Assembly: GCF_021215455.1 (NCBI RefSeq)
Contig: NZ_JAJPWV010000001.1
Coordinates: 1,048,503-1,112,502 of the forward strand
Origin: Mucilaginibacter roseus
GTDB lineage: Bacteria > Bacteroidota > Bacteroidia > Sphingobacteriales > Sphingobacteriaceae
Direction of reading: 5' to 3'
DNA: 64,000 bases
Shown here piece by piece: positions 27,776 to 36,043 of this stretch; within the stretch, counting starts at the first letter, position 1; every line of letters starts with the position of its first letter. A model generated the notes under the pieces. It was given only the letters and a program-made list of their open reading frames with translations. It was not told where the DNA came from and searched no databases. A program made the position numbers and the translations under genes.

Positions 27776-28960
27776 CTACCCTTTTAAAAATGGGTTAAAG
27801 TTACGTGTGCCTATTTCCATACCGGCAGCGCGGCAAACTGTTTTATCGCCAAACTTAAAGTTGATGCTATCCAGAGCCTGATACAGGCGTATCTGTTCTT
27901 CATTGTCCTCAAAAAGGTTGATCTGATAACGGCCCGTTGCCAGATTGCTTAGCCTAACCCCTATTAATCTGATAGGCCTATAACCGTTCCAGGCTTTTTT
28001 AAGCAGATTTTTAATTCCGGGTATCAAAATGTGCTCGGCGGCAGTAAGCGGTATCTTCTGTTGTAAGGTGTGCGTCTCAAAATTTGAGTAACGTACTTTT
28101 ACAGCAAGGCACGCGGCAAGCTTATCTTCCTTACGGAGTTTGTATGAAAGTTCTTCGGTCATGCTTACCAAAATGGTTTCCAAAGTGCGCCGGTCCGCCA
28201 CATCATTATGAAAAGTGTGTTCGCTTGAAATTGACTTTCTGTCCGAGTGCGGTATAATCTCACTGTAATCTATCCCACGTGCCTTTTCCCAAATAAATAA
28301 CCCGGCTTTACCGAACACTGTTTGTAAAAAGCGTAGCTCTACCTTTTGCAGATCGCCGATTTTCTCGATGCCGTATCCATAAAGTTTTTTGCAGGTACTT
28401 TCGCCAAGCATCGGGATTTTGCTGATGGGCAGCGGTGCCAAAAAAGCCATCTCGCTTCCGTGCGGTACCAGCAATTGGCCATTGGGTTTAGCCTGGTTGG
28501 TAGCCATTTTAGCCACCGTTTTACTTGATGCCATACCAAAGGATATGGGCAAGCCGGTATCACGCATTATTTTCTGCCGCAGATCAGTCGCCATTTTATA
28601 TGGGTCATGAAAGCGATCCATGCCGGTAAGATCAATATAAAATTCATCAACAGAGGTTTTTTGGTATAGCGGCACCGCGTTATTAATAATCTCTGTAACC
28701 TCCCGCGAAGCCTCTGAATAACGGCCATGTGTGCCATGAATAACAATGGCATGCGGGCAAAGCTTTAAAGCCTGCCGTGTAGGCATAGCCGAATGAATGC
28801 CATACTTACGCGCCTCGTAACTACATGATGCAACAACTCCCCTGTCTGCCGAGCCACCTATGAGCACCGGCTTACCAATAAGCTCAGGATTGAACTTACG
28901 CTCCACTGAAACGAAGAATGAATCAAGATCAATATGCACGATGTACCGCTTGTTGGACAT
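27776..28960 (-). CDS. dinB: DNA polymerase IV (Y-family)
   Basis: A translesion polymerase that bypasses damaged bases with low fidelity. The 394-residue protein has the first metal-binding motif HIDLDSFFVSVER (Asp11 region), the YEARKYGI loop and the second metal motif SVDEFYIDLTG. A helix-hairpin-helix region with LGESTCKKLYGYGI and the little-finger domain follow. The C-terminus ends without an obvious beta-clamp motif that can be named with confidence. It is divergent from the 2H phosphoesterase gene, with 76 bases between the start codons. No LexA-type box was recognised in that gap. Confidence 0.95.
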   Translation of the reverse strand: MSNKRYIVHIDLDSFFVSVERKFNPELIGKPVLIGGSADRGVVASCSYEARKYGIHSAMPTRQALKLCPHAIVIHGTHGRYSEASREVTEIINNAVPLYQKTSVDEFYIDLTGMDRFHDPYKMATDLRQKIMRDTGLPISFGMASSKTVAKMATNQAKPNGQLLVPHGSEMAFLAPLPISKIPMLGESTCKKLYGYGIEKIGDLQKVELRFLQTVFGKAGLFIWEKARGIDYSEIIPHSDRKSISSEHTFHNDVADRRTLETILVSMTEELSYKLRKEDKLAACLAVKVRYSNFETHTLQQKIPLTAAEHILIPGIKNLLKKAWNGYRPIRLIGVRLSNLATGRYQINLFEDNEEQIRLYQALDSINFKFGDKTVCRAAGMEIGTRNFNPFLKG

Positions 28961-29036
28961 AGCACAAATATCACAATTAATTTGTAAATACTAAAAATAT
29001 TAGCAAGTATTGCAAGATAAAAATCAAATCATACTT

Positions 29037-29588
29037 ATGCATTACGCGGATTATATGATGCTTTTAGCGCCACCCGAACAAGTGAACATAGAGATTAAAA
29101 GATATAAGCTGGCCTCGGCTAAGCATATCGGTAATTTTAATAGCATGCACTCCGAAGCACATATCAGTATTTGCGGAGCCGACCGGCAAAAAACATTTAT
29201 TATAGAACCATCCTTGCAGCGCATGGCGCAAAAACTAAGCACTATTCCGCCTATTGTTTTACACATAAAGGGATTTGACTTTTTTAAACATGGCGATAAG
29301 GGAATGACTATTTACGCGCGTATTGAGCAAACTGACTCAGTTAAAAAATGGTTCAAGCTCTTATTGCTGAATATGAACCTTAAAACGAACATTACACCTC
29401 ATATCACCATCGTGCGCAATATACCGGCTTACAAATTTGAGCAGCTATGGCCTCATTTTGCTAAAGCGCAATACCATGATGTATTTAAGATTGATGGCTT
29501 AACCATACTAAAAAGAGACACCTTTGAGCCGCATCAAAACTGGCGGCAACACTGCTTATTGCCATTTAATAACAGCTTTTTTAGCTAA
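29037..29588 (+). CDS. 2H phosphoesterase / 2'-5' RNA ligase-like protein
   Basis: A 183-residue cytosolic protein of the 2H superfamily, which cleaves or forms 2'-5' or cyclic phosphodiester bonds in RNA or nucleotides. The two catalytic repeats are AHISIC (His about residue 43) and PHITIV (His about residue 121), each giving H-x-S/T. The ATG at 29037 is favoured over TTG at 29010, which lies nearer the divergent dinB gene. The substrate is unknown; RNA ligase-like and cyclic phosphodiesterase roles are both possible. It is followed by the SRP RNA gene on the same strand. Confidence 0.82.
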   Translation: MHYADYMMLLAPPEQVNIEIKRYKLASAKHIGNFNSMHSEAHISICGADRQKTFIIEPSLQRMAQKLSTIPPIVLHIKGFDFFKHGDKGMTIYARIEQTDSVKKWFKLLLLNMNLKTNITPHITIVRNIPAYKFEQLWPHFAKAQYHDVFKIDGLTILKRDTFEPHQNWRQHCLLPFNNSFFS

Positions 29589-29677
29589 AGTTTAGCAGCC
29601 TGAACAATTATTCTGACTGATTATAAGTGTGTTAAATACACAAGCACTATTTTTTATACTGAAGACGAAATGTTTGC

Positions 29678-29685
29678 TATATTTG
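29678..29685 (+). promoter_or_regulatory. -7 promoter box of the SRP RNA gene
   Basis: TATATTTG is an exact TAnnTTTG match placed a few bases before the predicted 5' end of the SRP RNA, exactly where a start site would be expected. Confidence 0.7.
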
Positions 29686-29687
29686 CG

Positions 29688-29788
29688 GTGGGTAAGTCTT
29701 TTACGACCAGCTCCTCTTGAACTCCCCCAGGGTGGGAACGCAGCAAGGGTAGAGGGTTGTAGCGGTGCGATAAAAGTAGCTTACCCAT
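29688..29788 (+). ncRNA. ffs: Signal recognition particle RNA (4.5S, small bacterial type)
   Basis: About 100 bases forming one long hairpin. The ends pair as GGGTAAG (29690) with CTTACCC (ending 29786). The apical part carries the Ffh-binding signature CAGGGTGGGAACGCAGCAAG around 29730-29750: the asymmetric loop and GGAA-type tetraloop region conserved in SRP RNAs. The 3' half contains TGTAGCGGTGCGA, the matching strand of the stem. A T-run of eight follows immediately as terminator, and a perfect -7 box precedes it. With Ffh it targets membrane proteins co-translationally. An ORF crossing this region is an accident of the sequence. Confidence 0.92.
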
Positions 29789-29879
29789 TTTTTTTAACTC
29801 GACCTGCATTACCTGAGCCGTCTGATTATTTGCCCGGGTAATTACTTTGTTTTGTTATTCAACAAAATCATCATATAAA

Positions 29880-30539
29880 ATGAAATTTTTTATTGATACT
29901 GCAAATCTTGCACAAATCAAAGAAGCACACGAAATGGGTGTTTTGGATGGCGTTACTACCAACCCATCACTAATGGCTAAAGAAGGCATTACCGGCCAGG
30001 AAAACGTAATTAACCACTATAAAGCTATATGCGAAATTACTGATGGCGATGTGAGCGCCGAGGTAATATCAACTACTTTTGACGAGATGGTTGCCGAAGG
30101 CGAAGCCCTCGCTAAACTGCATGAGCAAATAGTGGTGAAAGTGCCTATGATAAAGGATGGTGTAAAAGCTATAAAATACTTTACTTCAAAAGGTATCCGT
30201 ACCAACTGTACGCTGGTGTTTTCTGCAGGTCAGGCTTTATTAGCCGCTAAAGCCGGTGCTACTTATGTATCTCCTTTTGTTGGCCGTTTAGATGATGTAT
30301 CAACCGATGGTATGCAACTGATTGAGGATATCCGTTTAATTTATGATAACTACGGTTACGAAACTCAGATATTAGCAGCTTCAGTGCGTCATGCAATGCA
30401 CATTATTCAATGTGCTAAAATTGGTGCCGACGTAATCACTGCTCCTTTAAGCGCTATCGCTTCACTATTGAAACACCCGCTTACCGATAATGGCCTTGCA
30501 CAATTCCTGGCCGACCATGCTAAAGCAGCTGGTAAATAA
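29880..30539 (+). CDS. Short-form transaldolase
   Basis: A 219-residue enzyme of the small transaldolase / fructose-6-phosphate aldolase group, acting in the pentose phosphate pathway. The N-terminus KFFIDTANL and GVTTNPSL are typical, and the Schiff-base lysine is Lys87 in VVKVPM. Two sites tell transaldolase from the aldolase FSA: Glu61 in AEV (FSA has Gln) and Phe in YVSPFVGR (FSA has Tyr). Both favour true transaldolase. The ATG at 29880 follows an AT-rich leader; the upstream in-frame start at 29847 would add non-conserved residues. A strong terminator follows. Confidence 0.93.
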   Translation: MKFFIDTANLAQIKEAHEMGVLDGVTTNPSLMAKEGITGQENVINHYKAICEITDGDVSAEVISTTFDEMVAEGEALAKLHEQIVVKVPMIKDGVKAIKYFTSKGIRTNCTLVFSAGQALLAAKAGATYVSPFVGRLDDVSTDGMQLIEDIRLIYDNYGYETQILAASVRHAMHIIQCAKIGADVITAPLSAIASLLKHPLTDNGLAQFLADHAKAAGK

Positions 30540-30559
30540 TTATCAAGCTAACATATTTT

Positions 30560-30584
30560 AAAAGCCATCTTATCGATGGCTTTT
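30560..30584 (+). terminator. Terminator of the transaldolase gene
   Basis: A 10-bp stem (30560-30569 with 30575-30584, loop TTATC) ends in a run of seven T, the textbook rho-independent form, 20 bases after the stop codon. Confidence 0.9.
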
Positions 30585-30687
30585 TTTGTTTCCGTAAAAG
30601 TGTTTAGTCAATTGCAAGTAAGTAAAGTTGATTATACCGTGGTTAGCCTCTCCTATTTTTTATATTAGCAAAATATACGTTATCCTG

Positions 30688-31647
30688 ATGCTTGATCTGT
30701 TAATTATTGGTGGCGGCCCTATCGGGCTGGCATGTGGTTTAGAGGCACAAAACGCTGGTCTGTCATTCAAGATCATTGAAAAAGGCTGCCTTGTTAATTC
30801 CCTGTACAACTATCCTTACACCATGACGTTCTTTTCCACGTCAGATAGGCTGGAGATCGGCGGCATACCGTTCGTGACAATCAACAATAAACCCAACCGG
30901 GCCGAGGCACTGGAGTATTATCGTCGTGTAGCCTTATCAAACCAGCTTCCCGTTAGTTTATTTGAGGAGGTAACGGATGTACGGCGTGATGGCGATGGTT
31001 ATCATATAACAACATGCAAAGCAACTTATCAGGCTAAATATGTAGTACTTGCTACAGGGTTTTATGATATTGCCGTTAATCTTAACATACCGGGCGAATA
31101 TCTGCCTAAAGTAAAACACTATTATAAGGATCCGCACTATTATGCCATGCAAAAGGTGATAGTAGTTGGGGCAAGCAATTCCGCTATCGATGTTGCTTTA
31201 GAGACCTATCGTAAAGGTGCAGATGTTACCCTGGTTGTTCGGGGCAGCGAGGTTAGCAGCAGAGTTAAGTATTGGGTGAGGCCGGATATAATCAATCGAA
31301 TTGAAGAAGGAAGTATTAAGGCTTACTTCAACTCCGAACTGGCCGCCGTACGTGAACATGAAGCTGATATTAATACTCCGGATGGTTTAGTAACAATTCC
31401 GAATGATTTTGTTATGGCGATGACCGGCTATAAACCCAATTTTAATTTTCTGAAAAAATTGGGTATCGAGCTAACTGATGACAAATTTATACCGCATTAT
31501 AATAAGGAAACGATGGAAACCAATCAGCCTGGCATGTACCTGGCTGGTGTGGTTTGCGGCGGCTTAGATACGCATTTGTGGTTTATAGAAAACTCGAGGG
31601 TACACGCCGAAATGATAATTGGAGATATAGTAAAAAAACGCGGTTAA
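30688..31647 (+). CDS. YpdA-type flavoprotein, putative bacillithiol disulfide reductase
   Basis: A 319-residue FAD/NAD(P)-binding oxidoreductase related to thioredoxin reductase but without the CxxC redox pair. FAD binding is by GGGPIGLACGLEA near the start and NADPH binding by VVGASNSAIDVAL in the middle; the FSTSDRLEIGG segment is typical of YpdA. In Firmicutes, YpdA reduces oxidised bacillithiol. Some Bacteroidota make bacillithiol, so the same role is plausible but not shown, as no bsh gene is in the window. The ATG at 30688 directly begins the FAD fold; upstream in-frame residues are not conserved. It is convergent with rnz, with 3 bases between the stops. Confidence 0.85.
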   Translation: MLDLLIIGGGPIGLACGLEAQNAGLSFKIIEKGCLVNSLYNYPYTMTFFSTSDRLEIGGIPFVTINNKPNRAEALEYYRRVALSNQLPVSLFEEVTDVRRDGDGYHITTCKATYQAKYVVLATGFYDIAVNLNIPGEYLPKVKHYYKDPHYYAMQKVIVVGASNSAIDVALETYRKGADVTLVVRGSEVSSRVKYWVRPDIINRIEEGSIKAYFNSELAAVREHEADINTPDGLVTIPNDFVMAMTGYKPNFNFLKKLGIELTDDKFIPHYNKETMETNQPGMYLAGVVCGGLDTHLWFIENSRVHAEMIIGDIVKKRG

Positions 31648-31650
31648 ACC

Positions 31651-32568
31651 TTACTCATCAATTATAAACGTCTTCCCTTCTATAGCCAGTTCAGTGTCCG
31701 GAAATACGGTACGTGCTTCATCAAGCAGATCGTTCAAGGTTTTATAACGCGCCGAGAAATGCCCAATCAATAACCTTTCTGCGCCTGTTTGCACCGCTAC
31801 ATCCGCAGCCTGTAAAGCTGTAGTATGGTAGGTATCACGCGCGCGCTCAAGCATATCGTTCATAAAGGTAGCCTCATGATAAAGCAATGTAGCGCCTTTG
31901 ATCTGGTCAAAGTAATGTGCACTGAAAAGCGTATCTGAGCAATACGCATAAGTTTTAGGTTCCGGCGGCGGTATCGTTAAGCTCTCATTGGCATATACCG
32001 TACCATCAGGCGCAGTGTAATCTCTGCCCGCCTTAATAGCGCTAAAGTAAGCCACAGGCACCTGCAGCTCATCAATACGCTCCTTTACAAGCTTACGGGT
32101 GCGCTTCTTCCCTCTGAATATAAAACCGGTACAAGCAATACGATGCAGCAGCGGAATGGTCTCTACCGTGAAATCGTAATTTTCAAATATCTGCTCAGGT
32201 TTTTCGGCGTTGGTAGCTTTAAAAACAAGCGGATATTGGAGTGTAGTTTCAGAGTATTTAAGCTGCATTTCAATGATCTCGATCAATGGTGCAGGACCGA
32301 ACAAGTTCATGGGCTTTTTACGGCCGTTTAAATGCAGAGACGATAAAAGGCCAACCAAACCAAGGTAATGGTCGCCGTGCAGGTGGCTGATAAATATACA
32401 ATCGATGCGGCTTGCTTTAATGTCAAACCGCATCATTTGTTGCTGACTGCCTTCACCGCAGTCAATCATATATAAATGCTCGTTAATGTTAAGTACCTGG
32501 GCGGTGGGGTTCCTGTTGTAAATAGGCGTTGCCGAACTGCTTCCAAGTATAGTAACTTCAAACTTCAT
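31651..32568 (-). CDS. rnz: Ribonuclease Z
   Basis: tRNA 3'-processing endonuclease of the metallo-beta-lactamase fold. The 305-residue protein has the zinc motif HLHGDHYLGLVG at about 62-73 and further ligands in YCSDTLFSAHYF, HEATF and GHFSARY. The exosite segment includes RKLVKERIDEL. Length is that of the short bacterial RNase Z. Its stop is 3 bases from the convergent ypdA-type gene. The STAS gene lies 21 bases upstream on the same strand, so stas-rnz may be one transcript. Confidence 0.95.
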   Translation of the reverse strand: MKFEVTILGSSSATPIYNRNPTAQVLNINEHLYMIDCGEGSQQQMMRFDIKASRIDCIFISHLHGDHYLGLVGLLSSLHLNGRKKPMNLFGPAPLIEIIEMQLKYSETTLQYPLVFKATNAEKPEQIFENYDFTVETIPLLHRIACTGFIFRGKKRTRKLVKERIDELQVPVAYFSAIKAGRDYTAPDGTVYANESLTIPPPEPKTYAYCSDTLFSAHYFDQIKGATLLYHEATFMNDMLERARDTYHTTALQAADVAVQTGAERLLIGHFSARYKTLNDLLDEARTVFPDTELAIEGKTFIIDE

Positions 32569-32589
32569 ACCCGGAAAACAATCAAAGGA

Positions 32590-32967
32590 TTATTTTAGTT
32601 CGCGTTTAAGCTCTTTTTCTATCTCTTCCATAAAAATCAGGTCGATAGCTTCTTCGCAGGTTGGTACAATGCTTAATACATTCTCCAATTGCGATATGGT
32701 AACCAAACGGTTAACCGCATCATTCAAACCGCAAAGAATAAATACGCCTTCAGCATTTTTACATAAGCGATGACCAACCAACAGGCTGCTCAAACCTGAT
32801 GAATCCGCAAATTTTACCTGCGAAAGATCAAGGATGATGTTGCGCTGGCCTTCAGTATTGATCAGGATTAGTTCTGATTTAAGTTGAGGAGTTACCAATG
32901 AATTTAACTTTGATTCATTCAGCTTCACCAATATGTACTTTTCGTGTTTGTCAACAGTAAATTTCAT
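32590..32967 (-). CDS. STAS-domain anti-sigma factor antagonist-like protein
   Basis: A 125-residue STAS protein. The core DLSQVKFADSSGLSSLLVG contains the conserved Asp-Ser phosphorylation site of SpoIIAA/RsbV-type proteins, so partner switching with an anti-sigma kinase is possible. The C-terminus is a charged helix (MEEIEKELKRELK). No RsbW-type kinase or sigma gene is adjacent. It lies between purC and rnz on the same strand, 21 bases ahead of rnz. In Bacteroidota such orphan STAS proteins are common, and the partner is unknown. Confidence 0.88.
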   Translation of the reverse strand: MKFTVDKHEKYILVKLNESKLNSLVTPQLKSELILINTEGQRNIILDLSQVKFADSSGLSSLLVGHRLCKNAEGVFILCGLNDAVNRLVTISQLENVLSIVPTCEEAIDLIFMEEIEKELKRELK

Positions 32968-33014
32968 TGTTAAAATTATATAAAGCTAATATAGCAAATT
33001 TTTATATATACAAC

Positions 33015-33959
33015 TTACAAGGCGGCCAGCGCTTGTTTTACGTTAGCCTCTACCCTTTTTAAAATATCATCGCTTGCTGAACGGACAAAAGGCTCTCCGG
33101 TAATTTTTTCGTAAAGCTCAATGTAACGGTCAGATATCGACCGGATTTTTTCTTCGGTCATTTCCGGCACTGCTTGTCCTTCTTTACCTTGAAATCCATT
33201 CTCTATAAGCCACTTTCTAACAAACTCCTTTGAAAGCTGTTTTTGCGGCTCGTTATTTTTTTGGCGATCTTCATAACCTTCACTATAAAAATAACGGGAT
33301 GAGTCAGGAGTGTGTATTTCGTCGATGAGGTAGATTGTGCCGTCGGCTTTACCAAATTCATACTTGGTATCCACCAGTATCAGACCCTGCTCAGCGGCTA
33401 TTTCGGTACCACGGGCATACAGCGCCTGAGTATAGGCTTCCAGTTTTTCATAATCTTCAGCTGATACAATGCCGCGGGCAAGTATCTGCTCTTTTGATAT
33501 ATCCTCATCGTGCCCTACTGATGCTTTAGTTGTAGGCGTTATGATTGGCTGCGGTAGCTTATCATTTTCCTTTAAACCATCAGGTAGCGCTACACCGCAA
33601 ACTTCCTTGCGCCCCGCGCTGTACTCACGCCAGGCATGGCCGGCCAGGTAACCACGTATTACCATTTCTACCTTAAACGGCTCACAAATACGGCCTATAG
33701 TAACACTCGGATCGGGCACGCTGATTACCCAGTTAGGCACAATATCTTCAGTGGCCTTTAAAAACTTGGCAGCTATCTGGTTAAGCACCTGCCCTTTAAA
33801 TGGAATAGGCTCAGGTAACACCACATCAAAAGCGGATATGCGGTCGGTAACCACCATGGCCAGGTATTTATCTTTTATAGTATAAACATCGCGCACCTTG
33901 CCTTTGTAAAAAGCAGTTTGCCCATCAAAATTAAAGTTCGTTTCTTTTATCGCGTCCAT
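33015..33959 (-). CDS. purC: SAICAR synthase
   Basis: PurC joins aspartate to CAIR with ATP, the eighth step of de novo purine synthesis (counting from PRPP). The 314-residue length fits the longer form found in many bacteria and yeast. Signatures are [20 protein letters not shown] near the start, [28 protein letters not shown] and [11 protein letters not shown]. No other purine gene is adjacent. The region upstream of the start codon consists of simple, repeated words (see the repeat at 33960), which is an odd setting for a promoter. Confidence 0.96.
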   Translation of the reverse strand: MDAIKETNFNFDGQTAFYKGKVRDVYTIKDKYLAMVVTDRISAFDVVLPEPIPFKGQVLNQIAAKFLKATEDIVPNWVISVPDPSVTIGRICEPFKVEMVIRGYLAGHAWREYSAGRKEVCGVALPDGLKENDKLPQPIITPTTKASVGHDEDISKEQILARGIVSAEDYEKLEAYTQALYARGTEIAAEQGLILVDTKYEFGKADGTIYLIDEIHTPDSSRYFYSEGYEDRQKNNEPQKQLSKEFVRKWLIENGFQGKEGQAVPEMTEEKIRSISDRYIELYEKITGEPFVRSASDDILKRVEANVKQALAAL

Positions 33960-34087
33960 TAGTTATAGATGTGAGTGGTGAGATGTGAGTAGTGAGATCA
34001 CCACCCTAAATCCAAACTCTTATATCATTATCAATTAGATATGGATGCTATATGTCTAATATCTCATATCTAACATCTTAAATCTAA
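33960..34087. repeat. Degenerate tandem-word repeats upstream of purC
   Basis: The gap between purC and phoH is built from short words repeated with changes: GATGTGAGTGGTGAGATGTGAG followed by TAGTGAGATCACC, then several variants of ATATCTAA/ATGTCTAATATCTC. On the purC-coding strand the words read CTCACTACTCACATCTCACC. No gene is visible. Such word-permutation DNA suggests slippage or a repeat family that spreads between genes. Confidence 0.55.
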
Positions 34088-35047
34088 TTATTGTATATCC
34101 CCGTAAGCCTCGAGTATGCGTTTCACCAGTTTATGGCGTACCACGTCCTCCCCGCTCAGATAAATAATGTCAATGCCTTTTATGTCTGTCAGTATCCTTA
34201 ACGCAGTATGTAAGCCTGATTGCTGTTTTTTAGGTAGATCGATTTGTGTTACGTCGCCCGTTACAATGAATTTGGCTGTTGGCCCCATACGTGTTAAAAA
34301 CATTTTTAACTGCATATCTGTGGCGTTTTGCGCCTCATCCAAAATTACAAAGCAATTATCCAGTGTGCGGCCACGCATAAATGCTAAGGGCGCTATTTCT
34401 ATAGTACGGTTCTCCAGGTAAGTTTTGAGCTTTTCAGGTGGGATCATATCATCAAGCGCATCATATAACGGGCGCAGGTATGGATCAATCTTCTCCTTCA
34501 AATCACCAGGCAAAAACCCCAGGTTTTCCCCTGCTTCAACAGCCGGGCGGGTTAATATTATGCGCTTAATTTCCTTATTCTTTAACGCACGTACAGCCAA
34601 CGCAACAGCCGTATAGGTTTTACCTGTACCCGCCGGACCTATGGCAAACAATACATCGTTTTTCACGATGCTATCTACCATGCGGCGCTGGTTATTGGTA
34701 CGCGCCTTAACCATTATGCCATTAGGTCCAAAAACAATCACCTCTCCGGTGGTAGATTTATCAACCGGGCCATCAGCAGCAGGGGTGTGCGTTACTTTTG
34801 AACCCAGTATGCGCTCTATGTCTGTTATATTTAAATTGTCGTACTTCTCAACATGCTGAAGCAAAAACCCGAATTTTTCATTAAAAACCGACAGTTCATG
34901 CTCATCGCCCAGTACCTTCACCTCACTGCCCCGTGCAACTATTTTTAGCTTTGGGTATTGCTTTTTAATGATCTCAAAATGATCATTATTAGGCCCCCAA
35001 AGTACCGCAGGATTGATGTTTTCGATAGATAGTTTTAGCTCGTTCAA
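34088..35047 (-). CDS. PhoH-family ATPase
   Basis: A 319-residue cytosolic protein with an N-terminal RNA-binding-like segment (about 1-100) and a PhoH P-loop ATPase domain. Walker A is GPAGTGKTYTA (about 138-148), Walker B lies in CFVILDEAQNA, and RGRTLDNCF and GDVTQIDLP are family hallmarks. PhoH/YbeZ proteins act with the endoribonuclease YbeY in rRNA maturation and RNA quality control. ybeY is not adjacent in the window. It is divergent from the SAM hydroxide adenosyltransferase-like gene, with about 100 AT-rich bases between. Confidence 0.93.
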   Translation of the reverse strand: MNELKLSIENINPAVLWGPNNDHFEIIKKQYPKLKIVARGSEVKVLGDEHELSVFNEKFGFLLQHVEKYDNLNITDIERILGSKVTHTPAADGPVDKSTTGEVIVFGPNGIMVKARTNNQRRMVDSIVKNDVLFAIGPAGTGKTYTAVALAVRALKNKEIKRIILTRPAVEAGENLGFLPGDLKEKIDPYLRPLYDALDDMIPPEKLKTYLENRTIEIAPLAFMRGRTLDNCFVILDEAQNATDMQLKMFLTRMGPTAKFIVTGDVTQIDLPKKQQSGLHTALRILTDIKGIDIIYLSGEDVVRHKLVKRILEAYGDIQ

Positions 35048-35148
35048 TACAAAATTGATTTTTAGTTGCTGATTTTTATGAATTAAAAATTGAATATTTG
35101 TAGCGCTTATCGCTTGTACAAGATTAGCAATAAATATTTAAATAATTA

Positions 35149-35925
35149 ATGGCAATAATAACTTTAACTACCGACCTTGGCGATAAGGATATATACCTTG
35201 CAGCACTTAAGGGCAGTATTTTAAAATTGTTGCCTGATGTGAATATTGTTGATATTACGAACAGCGTATCAACCTTTAACATTCAACAGGCTGCCTTTAT
35301 TTTAAAGAACAGCTTCCATTATTTTCCGGATAATACGGTACACCTTATAGGTATTGATACGGTGTATAATTCGTTCACCAAGTACCTGGCCATTCACTAC
35401 AAAAACCACTTTTTTGTTGGCGCTGATAACGGTATATTTTCTCTGATGTTTGATAATGAGCCTGAGGAGGTTTACGAGATCAACATTATGCAGGACCTGA
35501 AATTTTTGCACTTTCCGCTGGCTGACATTTTTGTGAAAGCGGCCTGCCATCTGGCCCAGGGCGGCAAGATTGACGAGATCGGCCTGCGCATAAGCGGTAT
35601 CGAAAAAAAGATGAACCTGCAACCCGTGGTAGAGCGAAACCTCATCAAAGGTGCGGTTATTTATATCGACTCTTTTCAAAACGTTATCACCAATATCACG
35701 AAGGAATTTTTCAATACCATACAGCAGGGTCGCCGGTTTACGTTATACTTTAAACGCAACGAAACCATCAATCACCTGAGCTGGCATTACAATGAGGTGC
35801 CCGAGGGCGAAAAGCTTTGCCTTTTTGGTATAAGCGATCATTTGGAAATTGCCATTAATAAAGGTAACGCAAGCGGGCTGTTGGGCCTTAACCTTGGCGA
35901 CAGCGTGATTATCGAGTTTGAATAA
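35149..35925 (+). CDS. SAM hydroxide adenosyltransferase (DUF62) family protein, divergent active site
   Basis: A 258-residue member of the fluorinase/chlorinase/SAM hydrolase fold. The N-terminal TLTTDLGDKDIYLAALKGSI and the FVGADNGIFSL segment mark the family. Characterised hydrolases use an Asp-Arg-His set, with Asp and Arg in a DPGVGxxR motif. Here the region reads IGIDTVYNSFTKY: Asp70 is kept, but the Arg position is Thr77 (Lys78 follows), and the His normally found just before the DIF motif is shifted by two residues. SAM hydrolysis is therefore uncertain. The gene is divergent from phoH. Confidence 0.85.
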   Translation: MAIITLTTDLGDKDIYLAALKGSILKLLPDVNIVDITNSVSTFNIQQAAFILKNSFHYFPDNTVHLIGIDTVYNSFTKYLAIHYKNHFFVGADNGIFSLMFDNEPEEVYEINIMQDLKFLHFPLADIFVKAACHLAQGGKIDEIGLRISGIEKKMNLQPVVERNLIKGAVIYIDSFQNVITNITKEFFNTIQQGRRFTLYFKRNETINHLSWHYNEVPEGEKLCLFGISDHLEIAINKGNASGLLGLNLGDSVIIEFE

Positions 35926-35976
35926 CAGCTACCTGTAACAATTATTTTAAAAAACCGCAAACAAGCTGTTTTAACT

Positions 35977-35984
35977 TAACTTTG
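35977..35984 (+). promoter_or_regulatory. -7 promoter box for the beta-CASP nuclease gene
   Basis: TAACTTTG matches TAnnTTTG and lies 59 bases before the ATG of the nuclease gene. Confidence 0.45.
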
Positions 35985-36043
35985 TTGTAGGGTAACATTA
36001 CCTGACCATGCTTGCGCAGCAGGTAGCAAACTGAGGATACTTA

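Noticed and set aside
29629..29841. A 70-codon plus-strand ORF between the 2H phosphoesterase and transaldolase genes
   Set aside because: It runs through the SRP RNA hairpin and its T-run terminator; the codons simply read through a structural RNA.
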